From the NCBI GenBank assembly GCA_964602655.1, contig CAZRSF010000003.1, forward strand, positions 62,001 to 126,000: a stretch of 64,000 bases of DNA, read 5' to 3'. A model generated the notes under the pieces. The model was not told the DNA's origin, ran no database searches, and saw only the letters and a program-made list of their open reading frames with translations. The DNA comes from Moduliflexus sp964602655 (lineage in GTDB: Bacteria > Moduliflexota > Moduliflexia > Moduliflexales > Moduliflexaceae). The translations under genes and the position numbers were made by a program. This document shows positions 16,777-24,764 of this stretch, piece by piece. Position 1 is the first letter of the stretch. The number at the start of each line of letters is the position of its first letter.

Positions 16777-17781
16777 ATGGCCTTAGACCTGAATACGAAA
16801 AAAGTGATTCGCAATGCGTTCCGCATTACGTCGAAACGCCAATTGACCTGCCTGCGCGTCCGCGTACCCGGCGGGCATTTAGCCGCCCGGCATCTTGCCG
16901 TCGTGCAGCGCATTGCCGAGGAATTCGGCAACGGCAACGTCCATCTTACCATCCGGCAGGGCTTCGAGATTCCGGGCATTCCGTTCGAGCGGATGCCGGA
17001 AGTCAATCGGGCGCTGAAAACGCTGATTGACGAAGTCGAAATCGCCGCTGGCGTCAGCATCGAACAGCGCGAAGGGGGCTATCCTGCCGCCGGAACGCGC
17101 AATATTTCCGCCTGCATCGGCAATCGCGTCTGCCCGTTTGCCAATTACGACACGTCCGCCTTGGCGGAACGCCTTGAAAAAGCGGTGTTCCCGAATCATT
17201 ATCATGTCAAAATCGCGGCGACCGGCTGCCCGAACGACTGCATCAAAGCGCATCTGCAAGATTTCGGCATTATCGGACAGGCGGATGTGGAACTTGATTC
17301 GCAGCGCTGCGTCGGCTGCGAGGTGTGCGCCAAGAATTGCCAGCTTCGCGTCACCGGCGCGATTACGATGCGCAACAACCGCGCCGTGCGCGATCCGCGT
17401 CGCTGCATCGGTTGCGGCGAATGCGTCCTGAAATGCCCGATGAACGCCTGGACGCGCAATCCGCAAAAATATTACCGGCTCGTCATCATGGGGCGCACCG
17501 GCAAAAAGAATCCACGCTTAGCCGCGCCGTTCATCGAATGGACGACCGAAGCGGCGATTATTGCGATTATTCGGAATACCTACGCCTTTATTGATCAGCA
17601 TATTGACAAATCGCTGCCGAAGGAACATGTCGGCTATATCGTTGACCGCGTCGGCTATAAGCAGTTTCGCGAAGCAGTCTTATCCGGCGTGGAACTCGGC
17701 GCGAAAGCGGCGGTCGCGGAGAATCTGCATCACGCCGGATACTGGTATGAACGCGACAACGCTTTTAGTCGGTATAAATAA
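16777..17781 (+). CDS. asrC: Anaerobic sulfite reductase subunit C (siroheme)
   Basis: AsrC (334 residues) carries the siroheme and 4Fe-4S centre where sulfite becomes sulfide. Visible motifs are the substrate/siroheme region RQGFEIPGIP, CIGNRVCPFANYDT with TGCPNDCIKAHLQDFG (the four Cys of the siroheme-coupled cluster), and two ferredoxin clusters CVGCEVCAKNCQL and CIGCGECVLKCPM. Length matches characterised AsrC. GAGAGGAGG upstream is a strong RBS placed between the palindrome and the ATG. Confidence 0.95.
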   Translation: MALDLNTKKVIRNAFRITSKRQLTCLRVRVPGGHLAARHLAVVQRIAEEFGNGNVHLTIRQGFEIPGIPFERMPEVNRALKTLIDEVEIAAGVSIEQREGGYPAAGTRNISACIGNRVCPFANYDTSALAERLEKAVFPNHYHVKIAATGCPNDCIKAHLQDFGIIGQADVELDSQRCVGCEVCAKNCQLRVTGAITMRNNRAVRDPRRCIGCGECVLKCPMNAWTRNPQKYYRLVIMGRTGKKNPRLAAPFIEWTTEAAIIAIIRNTYAFIDQHIDKSLPKEHVGYIVDRVGYKQFREAVLSGVELGAKAAVAENLHHAGYWYERDNAFSRYK

Positions 17782-17849
17782 ATTCGCTGCTAATGCCTGA
17801 TATTGCTTTGTTCAGTGGCATATAACAAATATAATCATGGAGAGAACCT

Positions 17850-19268
17850 ATGAAAAATATTTTTTTAGGATATTATAGCCCTAATGATAGTCAGATAGCA
17901 GAGTTAGTTAAAAACTGTATCTTTATCCTTGATACTAATGTCTTATTAGGATTATATCGTTACCCAAAATCTGCGAGTGACGATTTATTCAAAATATTAA
18001 CAATGGTATCAGATCGTCTTTGGATCCCTTATCAAGTAGGCTTAGAATACCAAGAAAATCGGCTTACTGTTATAATAGAGCAAAGAAAAAGATTTCATGA
18101 CGTAAAAAAAATCATAACTGAAAATAAGGATAAACTCGATGCTGATTTTGGCAATTTACAGTTGCAAGAGAGACATTCTACTATAAATCCTGATAAATTT
18201 CTTCAGGATATTCATAAAGTATTTGATAAATTTCTTAATGATTTAAATGAACTTGAATGTAGTCAACCTGATGTACGTAGCCATGATCCGTTGAGAGATA
18301 AAATTGATAGTTTACTTGAAGGTAAAATCGGAGATTCTCCAGAAAATCAGGATGAATTGGAACAAATATATCAAGAAGGAAAAAAGAGATACGAGCAAAA
18401 ACAACCACCTGGTTATATGGACAGAGATAAAGATAAAGAATTAACTAAAGATGGAGAAAAAATAGCTTATCGATATAATGGTTTAGAATTTCAAAGAAAA
18501 TATGGGGATTTAATTTTGTGGAAGCAAATTGTTAAACAAGCAAAAAATAACGATAATTTTAAAAATATTATATTTATTACTGATGATGATAAAGAAGATT
18601 GGTGGTGGAAAGTTAAGCCAGCTAATTCAAGAAAAGAAAAGCGCATCGGCCCAAGACCAGAATTGTTATCAGAGATATTTCACGAAGCTAATGTAAAATC
18701 GTTTTATATGTATAGTTCTACTGATTTTATGAAGCTTGCAGAGAAATATCTTAATGCTACGATTAAGAAAGAATCAATAGAACAGGTTCAAGATATAATC
18801 ACTTTGTTACATTCCGAAACTCCTCATGGTACCGCAATACTTCGGGGTATTAAAGCAGAAGAATCTGTATTTAATTGGTTAAAAGAAAACAATCCTAACA
18901 GTTTAATAGAACCCAATAAATATGGGCATCCTGATTTTATAGTAATTCTCGAAAATGGTGAAAAAATAGGATATGAAGTAAAGTACTTTGATACCGATAG
19001 CATTCCTTTATTCTTCCGTCTAAGAAAAACTATAGAATATATATCTCACCATATTCCAGAAAAAGCTTTGGATAAAATTTATATTGTTGTAACAACTCCA
19101 AATGAAGAAATCGCTAATAGACTGATAGCTCAAACAAAGAACAAGAAAATACAGTTTCCAGAAAATATTAACCTACACTTGCTTGTTGGGTTTATTTCTC
19201 AAGAGAAAAAAAATAATTTTCAAAAACTAATATTTGTCAGTGTTTTTGAATTATTTTTGAAAAATTAA
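17850..19268 (+). CDS. AT-rich orphan gene: PIN-like domain plus PD-(D/E)xK nuclease domain
   Basis: A 472-residue protein. Residues 1-270 resemble the PIN_8/DUF4935 PIN-like domain: FILDTNVLLGLY (Asp28), WIPYQVGLEYQENR (Glu), and IIFITDDDKEDWWWK (Asp245-247), with a long helical insertion of charged residues between. The C-terminal part has a restriction-endonuclease-like core, HPDFIV...GYEVKYF (Asp362, Glu376, Lys378), as in Mrr-like nucleases. So two nuclease-type active sites lie in one chain. GGAGAG supports the start. The gene is strikingly AT-rich against GC-richer neighbours and stands alone between asrC and the purine genes, so it was probably acquired. A defence or RNA-degrading role is inference. 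Confidence 0.7.
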   Translation: MKNIFLGYYSPNDSQIAELVKNCIFILDTNVLLGLYRYPKSASDDLFKILTMVSDRLWIPYQVGLEYQENRLTVIIEQRKRFHDVKKIITENKDKLDADFGNLQLQERHSTINPDKFLQDIHKVFDKFLNDLNELECSQPDVRSHDPLRDKIDSLLEGKIGDSPENQDELEQIYQEGKKRYEQKQPPGYMDRDKDKELTKDGEKIAYRYNGLEFQRKYGDLILWKQIVKQAKNNDNFKNIIFITDDDKEDWWWKVKPANSRKEKRIGPRPELLSEIFHEANVKSFYMYSSTDFMKLAEKYLNATIKKESIEQVQDIITLLHSETPHGTAILRGIKAEESVFNWLKENNPNSLIEPNKYGHPDFIVILENGEKIGYEVKYFDTDSIPLFFRLRKTIEYISHHIPEKALDKIYIVVTTPNEEIANRLIAQTKNKKIQFPENINLHLLVGFISQEKKNNFQKLIFVSVFELFLKN

Positions 19269-19408
19269 AACTACCGAACAAAGCGCTTGCAGCGGATTTC
19301 GCAGAGGGCGCGGATTACATTGAATCAACTCCATTTGAAAGAAGGAGCAAAATAGAACTGATAGACCTGATCAATTCATAAAACTTCATCGAGGAGGAAC
19401 ACACACGT

Positions 19409-20794
19409 ATGAACTGTTTACTCAATTTTTCAACGCCGCAACTACAAAAAATTCATGCCGGGAAAGTGCGTGACAGCGTACGCATTGACGAGCATTCCCG
19501 CATGATTATTGTCACCGACCGCCTTTCTGCGTTCGACCGCGTGTTAAAAACGCCGATCCCACATAAAGGCGCGGTGCTGAACGGCATTTCGAATTTCTGG
19601 TTCGAAAAAACCGCGCACATCGTCGGCAATCATTTTCTGAAAGCGCTTGATCCGAACATTACGCTCGTCAAAGAAGCCGTGCCGATTCGCGTCGAAATGG
19701 TGGTGCGCGGCTATCTGACCGGCTCGATGTGGCGCGGGTACAAAGATGGCAAACGCGAATTTTCCGGCGTCTGCGCCCCGGACGGCATGACGCGCAATCA
19801 GAAATTCACGCAGCCGTTAGTGACGCCGACGACGAAAGAAAAAAATGACCGCGAAATCAGCCCGGCAGACCTTGTGCGCGAAGGCTGGGTGGATCAGAAA
19901 ACCTATGCCAAAATGGAAAAAATCGCGGTAGAACTCTTCAATTTCGGGACGCAATTCCTTGAAGAACGCGGCATTGTTCTCGTGGATACGAAATACGAAT
20001 TCGGCCTGATTAACGGCGAAGTCATCCTGATTGACGAAATTCACACCCCCGATTCCTCCCGCTTCTGGCGCGTGGATGATTACCATGTCAACCGCGAAAG
20101 CGTCGAGCAGATTGACAAAGAATACGTGCGGCAATGGCTGCTGAATCATCAGGTCAACAACCAGTATCCCGACACGCTGCCGGAGAACGTGACGCAGGAG
20201 ACGAGCCGCCGCTATCAGGAAATTTACGAAATGATTACCGGGCGCAGGTTCGAGGCCGGCAACATGCCGATGAATGCGAGAATCGTCCAGAATCTTGTCA
20301 AGGACGGCATTATGAAAGACGGCTATGTCGCGATTGTCATGGGGTCGCCGTCGGATTTGGAACATTGTCAGAAAATCGCGAATTACATCAAAAAATACGA
20401 CATTATGACCGATTTGCGCGTCGTGTCGGCGCATAAAAACGGCGAAGAAATTGCCGCGATTGCGCAGGAATACAACGCGTCGCTTGAGCCAGGCGCAGTG
20501 ATTGCGGTCGCCGGGCGCTCGAACGGTCTTGGTGGCGCGTTAGCCGCGAATCTCAATATTCCGGTCATTAGCTGCCCGCCGTTCAAAGATACCACAGATA
20601 TTCTGGCAAATGTCAATTCTTCGTTAATGATGCCGTCGCAGACGCCCGCCGCAACGATCATTTACGCCGACAATGCCGCCTACGCCGCGCTGCGCAGCCT
20701 GAATTTGTCGCGCTTGCGCGACACCTTTTCGCAAGAAATCGTTGAGATGAAAGCCGCGCTGAATAAGGCAGATAAAGAGATTCGAGGGCATTAA
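19409..20794 (+). CDS. purCE: Fused SAICAR synthetase (PurC) and class II AIR carboxylase (PurE), PAICS-like
   Basis: A 461-residue bifunctional purine enzyme. Residues 1 to about 295 are PurC, which couples CAIR with aspartate (HAGKVRDSV, IVTDRLSAFDRV, VRGYLTGS, EFGLINGEVILIDEIHTPDSSR). Residues 302-461 are PurE: VMGSPSDLEHC, SAHKNGEEI, and VAVAGRSNGLGGALA followed by ISCPPF. SNGLG and ISCPP are marks of class II PurE, the CO2-using AIR carboxylase, whereas class I N5-CAIR mutases carry HLPGM. Order and class match animal PAICS. A PurK partner should then be unnecessary and none is seen here. GAGGAGGAAC precedes the ATG. Confidence 0.93.
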   Translation: MNCLLNFSTPQLQKIHAGKVRDSVRIDEHSRMIIVTDRLSAFDRVLKTPIPHKGAVLNGISNFWFEKTAHIVGNHFLKALDPNITLVKEAVPIRVEMVVRGYLTGSMWRGYKDGKREFSGVCAPDGMTRNQKFTQPLVTPTTKEKNDREISPADLVREGWVDQKTYAKMEKIAVELFNFGTQFLEERGIVLVDTKYEFGLINGEVILIDEIHTPDSSRFWRVDDYHVNRESVEQIDKEYVRQWLLNHQVNNQYPDTLPENVTQETSRRYQEIYEMITGRRFEAGNMPMNARIVQNLVKDGIMKDGYVAIVMGSPSDLEHCQKIANYIKKYDIMTDLRVVSAHKNGEEIAAIAQEYNASLEPGAVIAVAGRSNGLGGALAANLNIPVISCPPFKDTTDILANVNSSLMMPSQTPAATIIYADNAAYAALRSLNLSRLRDTFSQEIVEMKAALNKADKEIRGH

Positions 20795-20795
20795 C

Positions 20796-21266
20796 ATGGA
20801 TATTCATATTCGCACAGCCACGAAAACAGACGCTGCCGGCATTGCCGCGATTATCCGCGAAATGGGCTGGTTTGCAAGCGTCAACGCCGAATCGCCGGAG
20901 GAGACGACGGCACGGATTGCCGCCACGCTTGAAAAGGCTGAGACCTCATCGCACTACGTGGCGTATGTCGCGGAAACGGCTGAAGAGATGGTCGGATTTG
21001 CCGCGCTGCATGTGCTGCCGTACCTGATTCACACGGGAAATGAAGGCTATCTCTCAGAATTATTTATCCGGGAATCGGCTCGCGGCCAAGGCGTCGGCAC
21101 GGCGCTGCTGCGAACAGTTCAGGATGAAGCCCGGCGGCGCGGCTGTTTCCGGCTGAGGCTGATCAACGTCAAAACCCGTGACTCCTATCAGCGCGGATTT
21201 TATGCCAAAAATGGCTGGGAAGAGTGGCCGGACGCCGCTACATTCGTGTATCGGATTGAAAAATAA
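20796..21266 (+). CDS. GNAT-family N-acetyltransferase
   Basis: A 156-residue GNAT acetyltransferase. The acetyl-CoA pyrophosphate-binding motif A is seen as LFIRESARGQGVGTALLRTV, followed by CFRLRLINVKTRDSYQRGFYAKNGW, which is the usual C-terminal core. Its ATG lies one base after the purCE stop, so it is co-transcribed with purine genes. The substrate is unknown. Confidence 0.85.
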   Translation: MDIHIRTATKTDAAGIAAIIREMGWFASVNAESPEETTARIAATLEKAETSSHYVAYVAETAEEMVGFAALHVLPYLIHTGNEGYLSELFIRESARGQGVGTALLRTVQDEARRRGCFRLRLINVKTRDSYQRGFYAKNGWEEWPDAATFVYRIEK

Positions 21267-21275
21267 CACGACAAT

Positions 21276-21308
21276 AACCCTGCCAGGGTTCGAAACCCTG
21301 GCAGGGTT
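21276..21308. repeat. Family A palindrome before purB
   Basis: AACCCTGCCAGGGTT and its complement around CGA occupy the gap between the acetyltransferase and purB. GGAATT lies just after it and before the purB ATG. Confidence 0.85.
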
Positions 21309-21320
21309 TAAGGAATTGCT

Positions 21321-22685
21321 ATGGACATTCACTATGAAATTTCGCCGCTCGACGGGCGGTATGGCAAACGTTTAGAGGCGCTTGGCGCGTATTTTTCGGA
21401 ATTTGCCCTGATGCGGGCGCGGTGCGAAGTTGAGTTGCGCTATGTATTAGCATTAGATAAAACCGGCATGTTTCCCGCGTTATCCGACGACGAAAAGGCG
21501 CGAATTGCCGTTGCGCTTGAACAATTTAGCGACGACGATTATCAACAGATCAAAACGATTGAAAATACAACACGGCATGATGTCAAAGCCTGTGAAATTT
21601 TTCTTCGAAAAAAGATTCAACTGCGCGACAACAATCTGATTCATTTCGCCCTGACTTCGGAAGATGTGAATAATTTAGCCTACAACCTGATGTTAAAAGG
21701 GTATCTCGAACAACAGCATCTTCCCCAATTGCGACAATTGATCGGGCAATTAAGCCGCCTTGCGGCGGAATGGAAAACGATTCCATTTCCCGCCAGAACG
21801 CACGGCCAGAAAGCCTCGCCGACGACGGCGGGCAAGGAAGTCGCGGTCTTTATCAACCGGCTGCTGCGCCAGTATCGCCAATTGAGCGCGTTCACCTTCA
21901 GCGGGAAACTCAACGGCGCGGTCGGCAATTTTTCCGCGATGCTCGCCGCCTTTCCCGATTACGGTTGGATGACGTTTTCATACAAATTCGTCGAATCGCT
22001 TGGCATGACGCCGAACATCGCCACCACGCAGATCGAAGACCACGACACCTGGGCGGAGTATTTCAACATCACGCGCCAGATCAATAATATTGTCATCGAT
22101 CTGAATCAGGATTTCTGGACGTATATTTCCCGCGATCTGTTCTACGAAGAGACGCAAGCGGGCGAAGTCGGGTCTTCGACCATGCCGCATAAGGTCAATC
22201 CGATCAATTTCGAAAACAGCGAAGGGAATTTGATGCTTTCCAACGCGCTGCTCGCCATGTTATCCGAGAAGCTCTGCCGTTCGCGGATGCAGCGCGATCT
22301 TTCCGACAGCACGGTGGAACGCAACATTGGCGTGGCGCTTGCACATGCGTATTTAGCGATCACGGAAACGCTGAAAGGCTTGCAAAAAGTCCGCATCAAT
22401 ACCGCCGAATGCCTCTCTGAGCTTGAAGATAGCCCGGAATTACTGGCAGAACCGATTCAGACGATTCTGAAAACGGCGGGCATTGATGATCCGTATTCCT
22501 TGCTGAAACAGATGACGCGCGGCAGGACGATTTCTTATGAACAATTGCATCAATTTATCGAAGCGCTTCCAGTTGACAAAGATGTCAAAAACCGCTTGAG
22601 AAACCTACAAGTTCCGACATATTTCGGCGACGCCGAACGCATCTGCGACGCGGTTATTGAAGACACTAAAAATATAATGGATTGA
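21321..22685 (+). CDS. purB: Adenylosuccinate lyase
   Basis: PurB (454 residues) removes fumarate from SAICAR and from adenylosuccinate. The fumarase/aspartase-superfamily signature SSTMPHKVNPINFEN is clear, with NTTRHDVKACE, HFALTSEDVNNLAYNLML and the TPARTHGQ-like FPARTHGQKASPTT catalytic-His region. Length and motif spacing fit the E. coli-type enzyme. It follows purCE and the acetyltransferase on the same strand. Confidence 0.95.
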   Translation: MDIHYEISPLDGRYGKRLEALGAYFSEFALMRARCEVELRYVLALDKTGMFPALSDDEKARIAVALEQFSDDDYQQIKTIENTTRHDVKACEIFLRKKIQLRDNNLIHFALTSEDVNNLAYNLMLKGYLEQQHLPQLRQLIGQLSRLAAEWKTIPFPARTHGQKASPTTAGKEVAVFINRLLRQYRQLSAFTFSGKLNGAVGNFSAMLAAFPDYGWMTFSYKFVESLGMTPNIATTQIEDHDTWAEYFNITRQINNIVIDLNQDFWTYISRDLFYEETQAGEVGSSTMPHKVNPINFENSEGNLMLSNALLAMLSEKLCRSRMQRDLSDSTVERNIGVALAHAYLAITETLKGLQKVRINTAECLSELEDSPELLAEPIQTILKTAGIDDPYSLLKQMTRGRTISYEQLHQFIEALPVDKDVKNRLRNLQVPTYFGDAERICDAVIEDTKNIMD

Positions 22686-22698
22686 TTTTTCAGGGGTT

Positions 22699-22834
22699 AG
22701 CTGCGGAGCAGCGACATGTTTGTAGACAAAATCCCACAACATTACATAGCCCCGGAGGGGCGGTATGCCGCCCCTCCGGGGCTACGATGACGAATGCAGA
22801 AAGATTACTACAGACATGTCGCTGCTCCGCAGCT
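22699..22834. repeat. Nested palindromes between purB and purD
   Basis: Outer arms at 22699-22725 and 22808-22834 (core CTGCGGAGCAGCGACATGT, near-perfect complement) enclose an independent perfect palindrome at 22747-22784 (TAGCCCCGGAGGGGCGG arms around TATG). The arrangement suggests one element inserted into another. It nearly fills the 170-bp gap. Confidence 0.85.
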
Positions 22835-22855
22835 TAAAAATGCCGTTACAATTAT

Positions 22856-24112
22856 ATGAAAATTGCAATACTTGGTTCGGGCGGGCGCGAACATGCGCTG
22901 GCCTGGAAATTGGCGCAGAGCGTGCCGCAAGACGATATTTTCGTCCTGCCGGGCAATGGCGGGATTCCGAACAGCATACCGATTGACAGCATGAATTTTC
23001 CCGCCATCCGACAATTTTGTCAGGAACGCGGAATCGAATTAATTTTCGTCGGCCCGGAAGCGCCATTAGTCGCCGGAGTGACCGATTATTTCGCTGGAAG
23101 CGGCATCAACGTCTTCGGTCCGTCGAAAGCCGGGGCGCTGCTGGAAGGTTCGAAAATTTTCGCCAAGCAGTTTATGGCGCAATACGGCGTGGCGACTTCT
23201 GATTTCTGGGTCTTCGAAGGCAATGCCGATGCTGCGGCGCGTGACCGCATCCGCGAACTCAGCGGCGACGTGGTGATCAAATACGACGGCCTGGCCGCTG
23301 GCAAGGGCGTCTATGTCTGTTCCGGCGAAGATGAGGCGCTGACCGCGCTGCAAGATTTGCATAAACAATATGGCGCAGAGGCGCGGTTTTTAATCGAAGA
23401 AAAACTCAGCGGCGCGGAAATTTCGATTATCGGCTTTACCGACGGTAAAGACATCCGCATGTTGATGCCGTCGCAAGACCACAAACAGTTGAATGATGGC
23501 GATACCGGCCCAAATACCGGCGGCATGGGCGCGTATTGCCCGCCGACGTTTTACAATACGGAATTGATGACGCGGATCATGGACGCCGTCGTGACGCCGA
23601 CGATGAGCGGCCTGCAACAAGAGCGCTTCGATTTCAAAGGCGTGGTCTATTTCGGGATTATGCTGACCGACGCTGGCCCAAAACTGCTGGAATACAACGT
23701 TCGGCTCGGCGACCCTGAAACCGAAGTGATTCTCCCGGCGATGAAAAGCGATCTGCTGCAACTGATTCTCGCCTGTTTTAACGGCTCGCTCTCGAACTAT
23801 GAAATGGAATTTCATGAAGGTTATTTCGTGGATGTCGTATTGGCGTCCGGCGGCTATCCCAAAAGCTACGCCAAAGGCCATGAGATTCAGGGACTCGATC
23901 AGGTCAGTTCTGACGCGATGGTGTTTCATGCCGGAACAACGCGCAAAGACGGCAACATCGTGACATCCGGCGGGCGCGTGCTGAATGTTGTGGCGCATGG
24001 CAGCAATCTCGCCGAAACGATTGATAAAGTTTATCAGGAATGCCGGAAGATTCATTTTACCGATGTCTATTACCGCACCGATATTGCGAAACGGGATTTG
24101 ATAGAACAATGA
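22856..24112 (+). CDS. purD: Phosphoribosylamine-glycine ligase
   Basis: PurD (418 residues) is the ATP-grasp ligase that makes GAR, the second step of purine synthesis. Features are the N-terminal nucleotide-fold KIAILGSGGREHALAWKLAQ, FVGPEAPLVAGV, the ATP-grasp DGLAAGKGVYVC, TGGMGAYCPP and LEYNVRLGDPETEVILP (metal ligands). It overlaps purN by 4 bp. No strong RBS is visible after the nested palindrome. Confidence 0.95.
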   Translation: MKIAILGSGGREHALAWKLAQSVPQDDIFVLPGNGGIPNSIPIDSMNFPAIRQFCQERGIELIFVGPEAPLVAGVTDYFAGSGINVFGPSKAGALLEGSKIFAKQFMAQYGVATSDFWVFEGNADAAARDRIRELSGDVVIKYDGLAAGKGVYVCSGEDEALTALQDLHKQYGAEARFLIEEKLSGAEISIIGFTDGKDIRMLMPSQDHKQLNDGDTGPNTGGMGAYCPPTFYNTELMTRIMDAVVTPTMSGLQQERFDFKGVVYFGIMLTDAGPKLLEYNVRLGDPETEVILPAMKSDLLQLILACFNGSLSNYEMEFHEGYFVDVVLASGGYPKSYAKGHEIQGLDQVSSDAMVFHAGTTRKDGNIVTSGGRVLNVVAHGSNLAETIDKVYQECRKIHFTDVYYRTDIAKRDLIEQ

Positions 24113-24693
24113 AACAACGCATTGCCATTTTTATTTCAGGCCGGGGCAGCAATATGGAAGCGATCCTGAAACAGGCGCGAGACGGCATGCTTGCCGATTG
24201 CTGCGAGGTCGCCTTAGTCTTTGCCAACACGATGGAGGCGTATGGCCTGCACATTGCGCAGCAATTCGGCGTGCCGACCGCAGTCATTGAATCGAAAAGC
24301 AAAAAGCGACAGATATTCGATCAAGAGGTGTTGGCACTGCTTGAGCCGCTTCAGCTTGATTATCTCGTATTGGCCGGTTACATGCGGATTCTCTCGCCCG
24401 GCGTCATCGAACGTTATCGGAATCGGATTATTAACATTCATCCAGCCGATACGAAGGCGTATCAGGGGATTCATGGGTATGAATGGGCGTTTGAGCAGCG
24501 ATTGGAACAGACAACAATTACCGTGCATCTTGTGGATGAAGGCGTGGATACCGGTCGCATTCTTGCACAGCGCGAGGTGGATTTGCGCGGCGCGTCCACG
24601 CTGGAAGAAGTCAAGGAGCGCGGCTTACGGGTCGAACATGCGCTGTACAGCGAGGTGCTGCGAGGGGTGTTCACTCGAACGATAGTCATATAA
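24109..24693 (+). CDS. purN: Phosphoribosylglycinamide formyltransferase
   Basis: PurN (194 residues) formylates GAR using 10-formyl-tetrahydrofolate. Motifs are FISGRGSNMEAIL (phosphate loop), VLAGYMRILSPG, NIHPADTKAYQG (catalytic Asn-x-His region; the usual NIHPSLLP loop is changed to NIHPADTK) and VDEGVDTGRIL with the catalytic Asp. ATG 24109 overlaps the purD stop (ATGA), which fixes the start. Confidence 0.93.
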   Translation: MKQRIAIFISGRGSNMEAILKQARDGMLADCCEVALVFANTMEAYGLHIAQQFGVPTAVIESKSKKRQIFDQEVLALLEPLQLDYLVLAGYMRILSPGVIERYRNRIINIHPADTKAYQGIHGYEWAFEQRLEQTTITVHLVDEGVDTGRILAQREVDLRGASTLEEVKERGLRVEHALYSEVLRGVFTRTIVI

Positions 24694-24764
24694 ACGCGGC
24701 AACGAATCAGACGTGAGATATGGCGTGTTTTCCCATGCCCAGTTCGTTGTCATTTTAAGGCACT

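Noticed and set aside
17850..19408. Prophage or insertion sequence as the source of the AT-rich gene
   Set aside because: No integrase, transposase or phage structural gene is adjacent, and no terminal inverted repeats with target duplication were seen.
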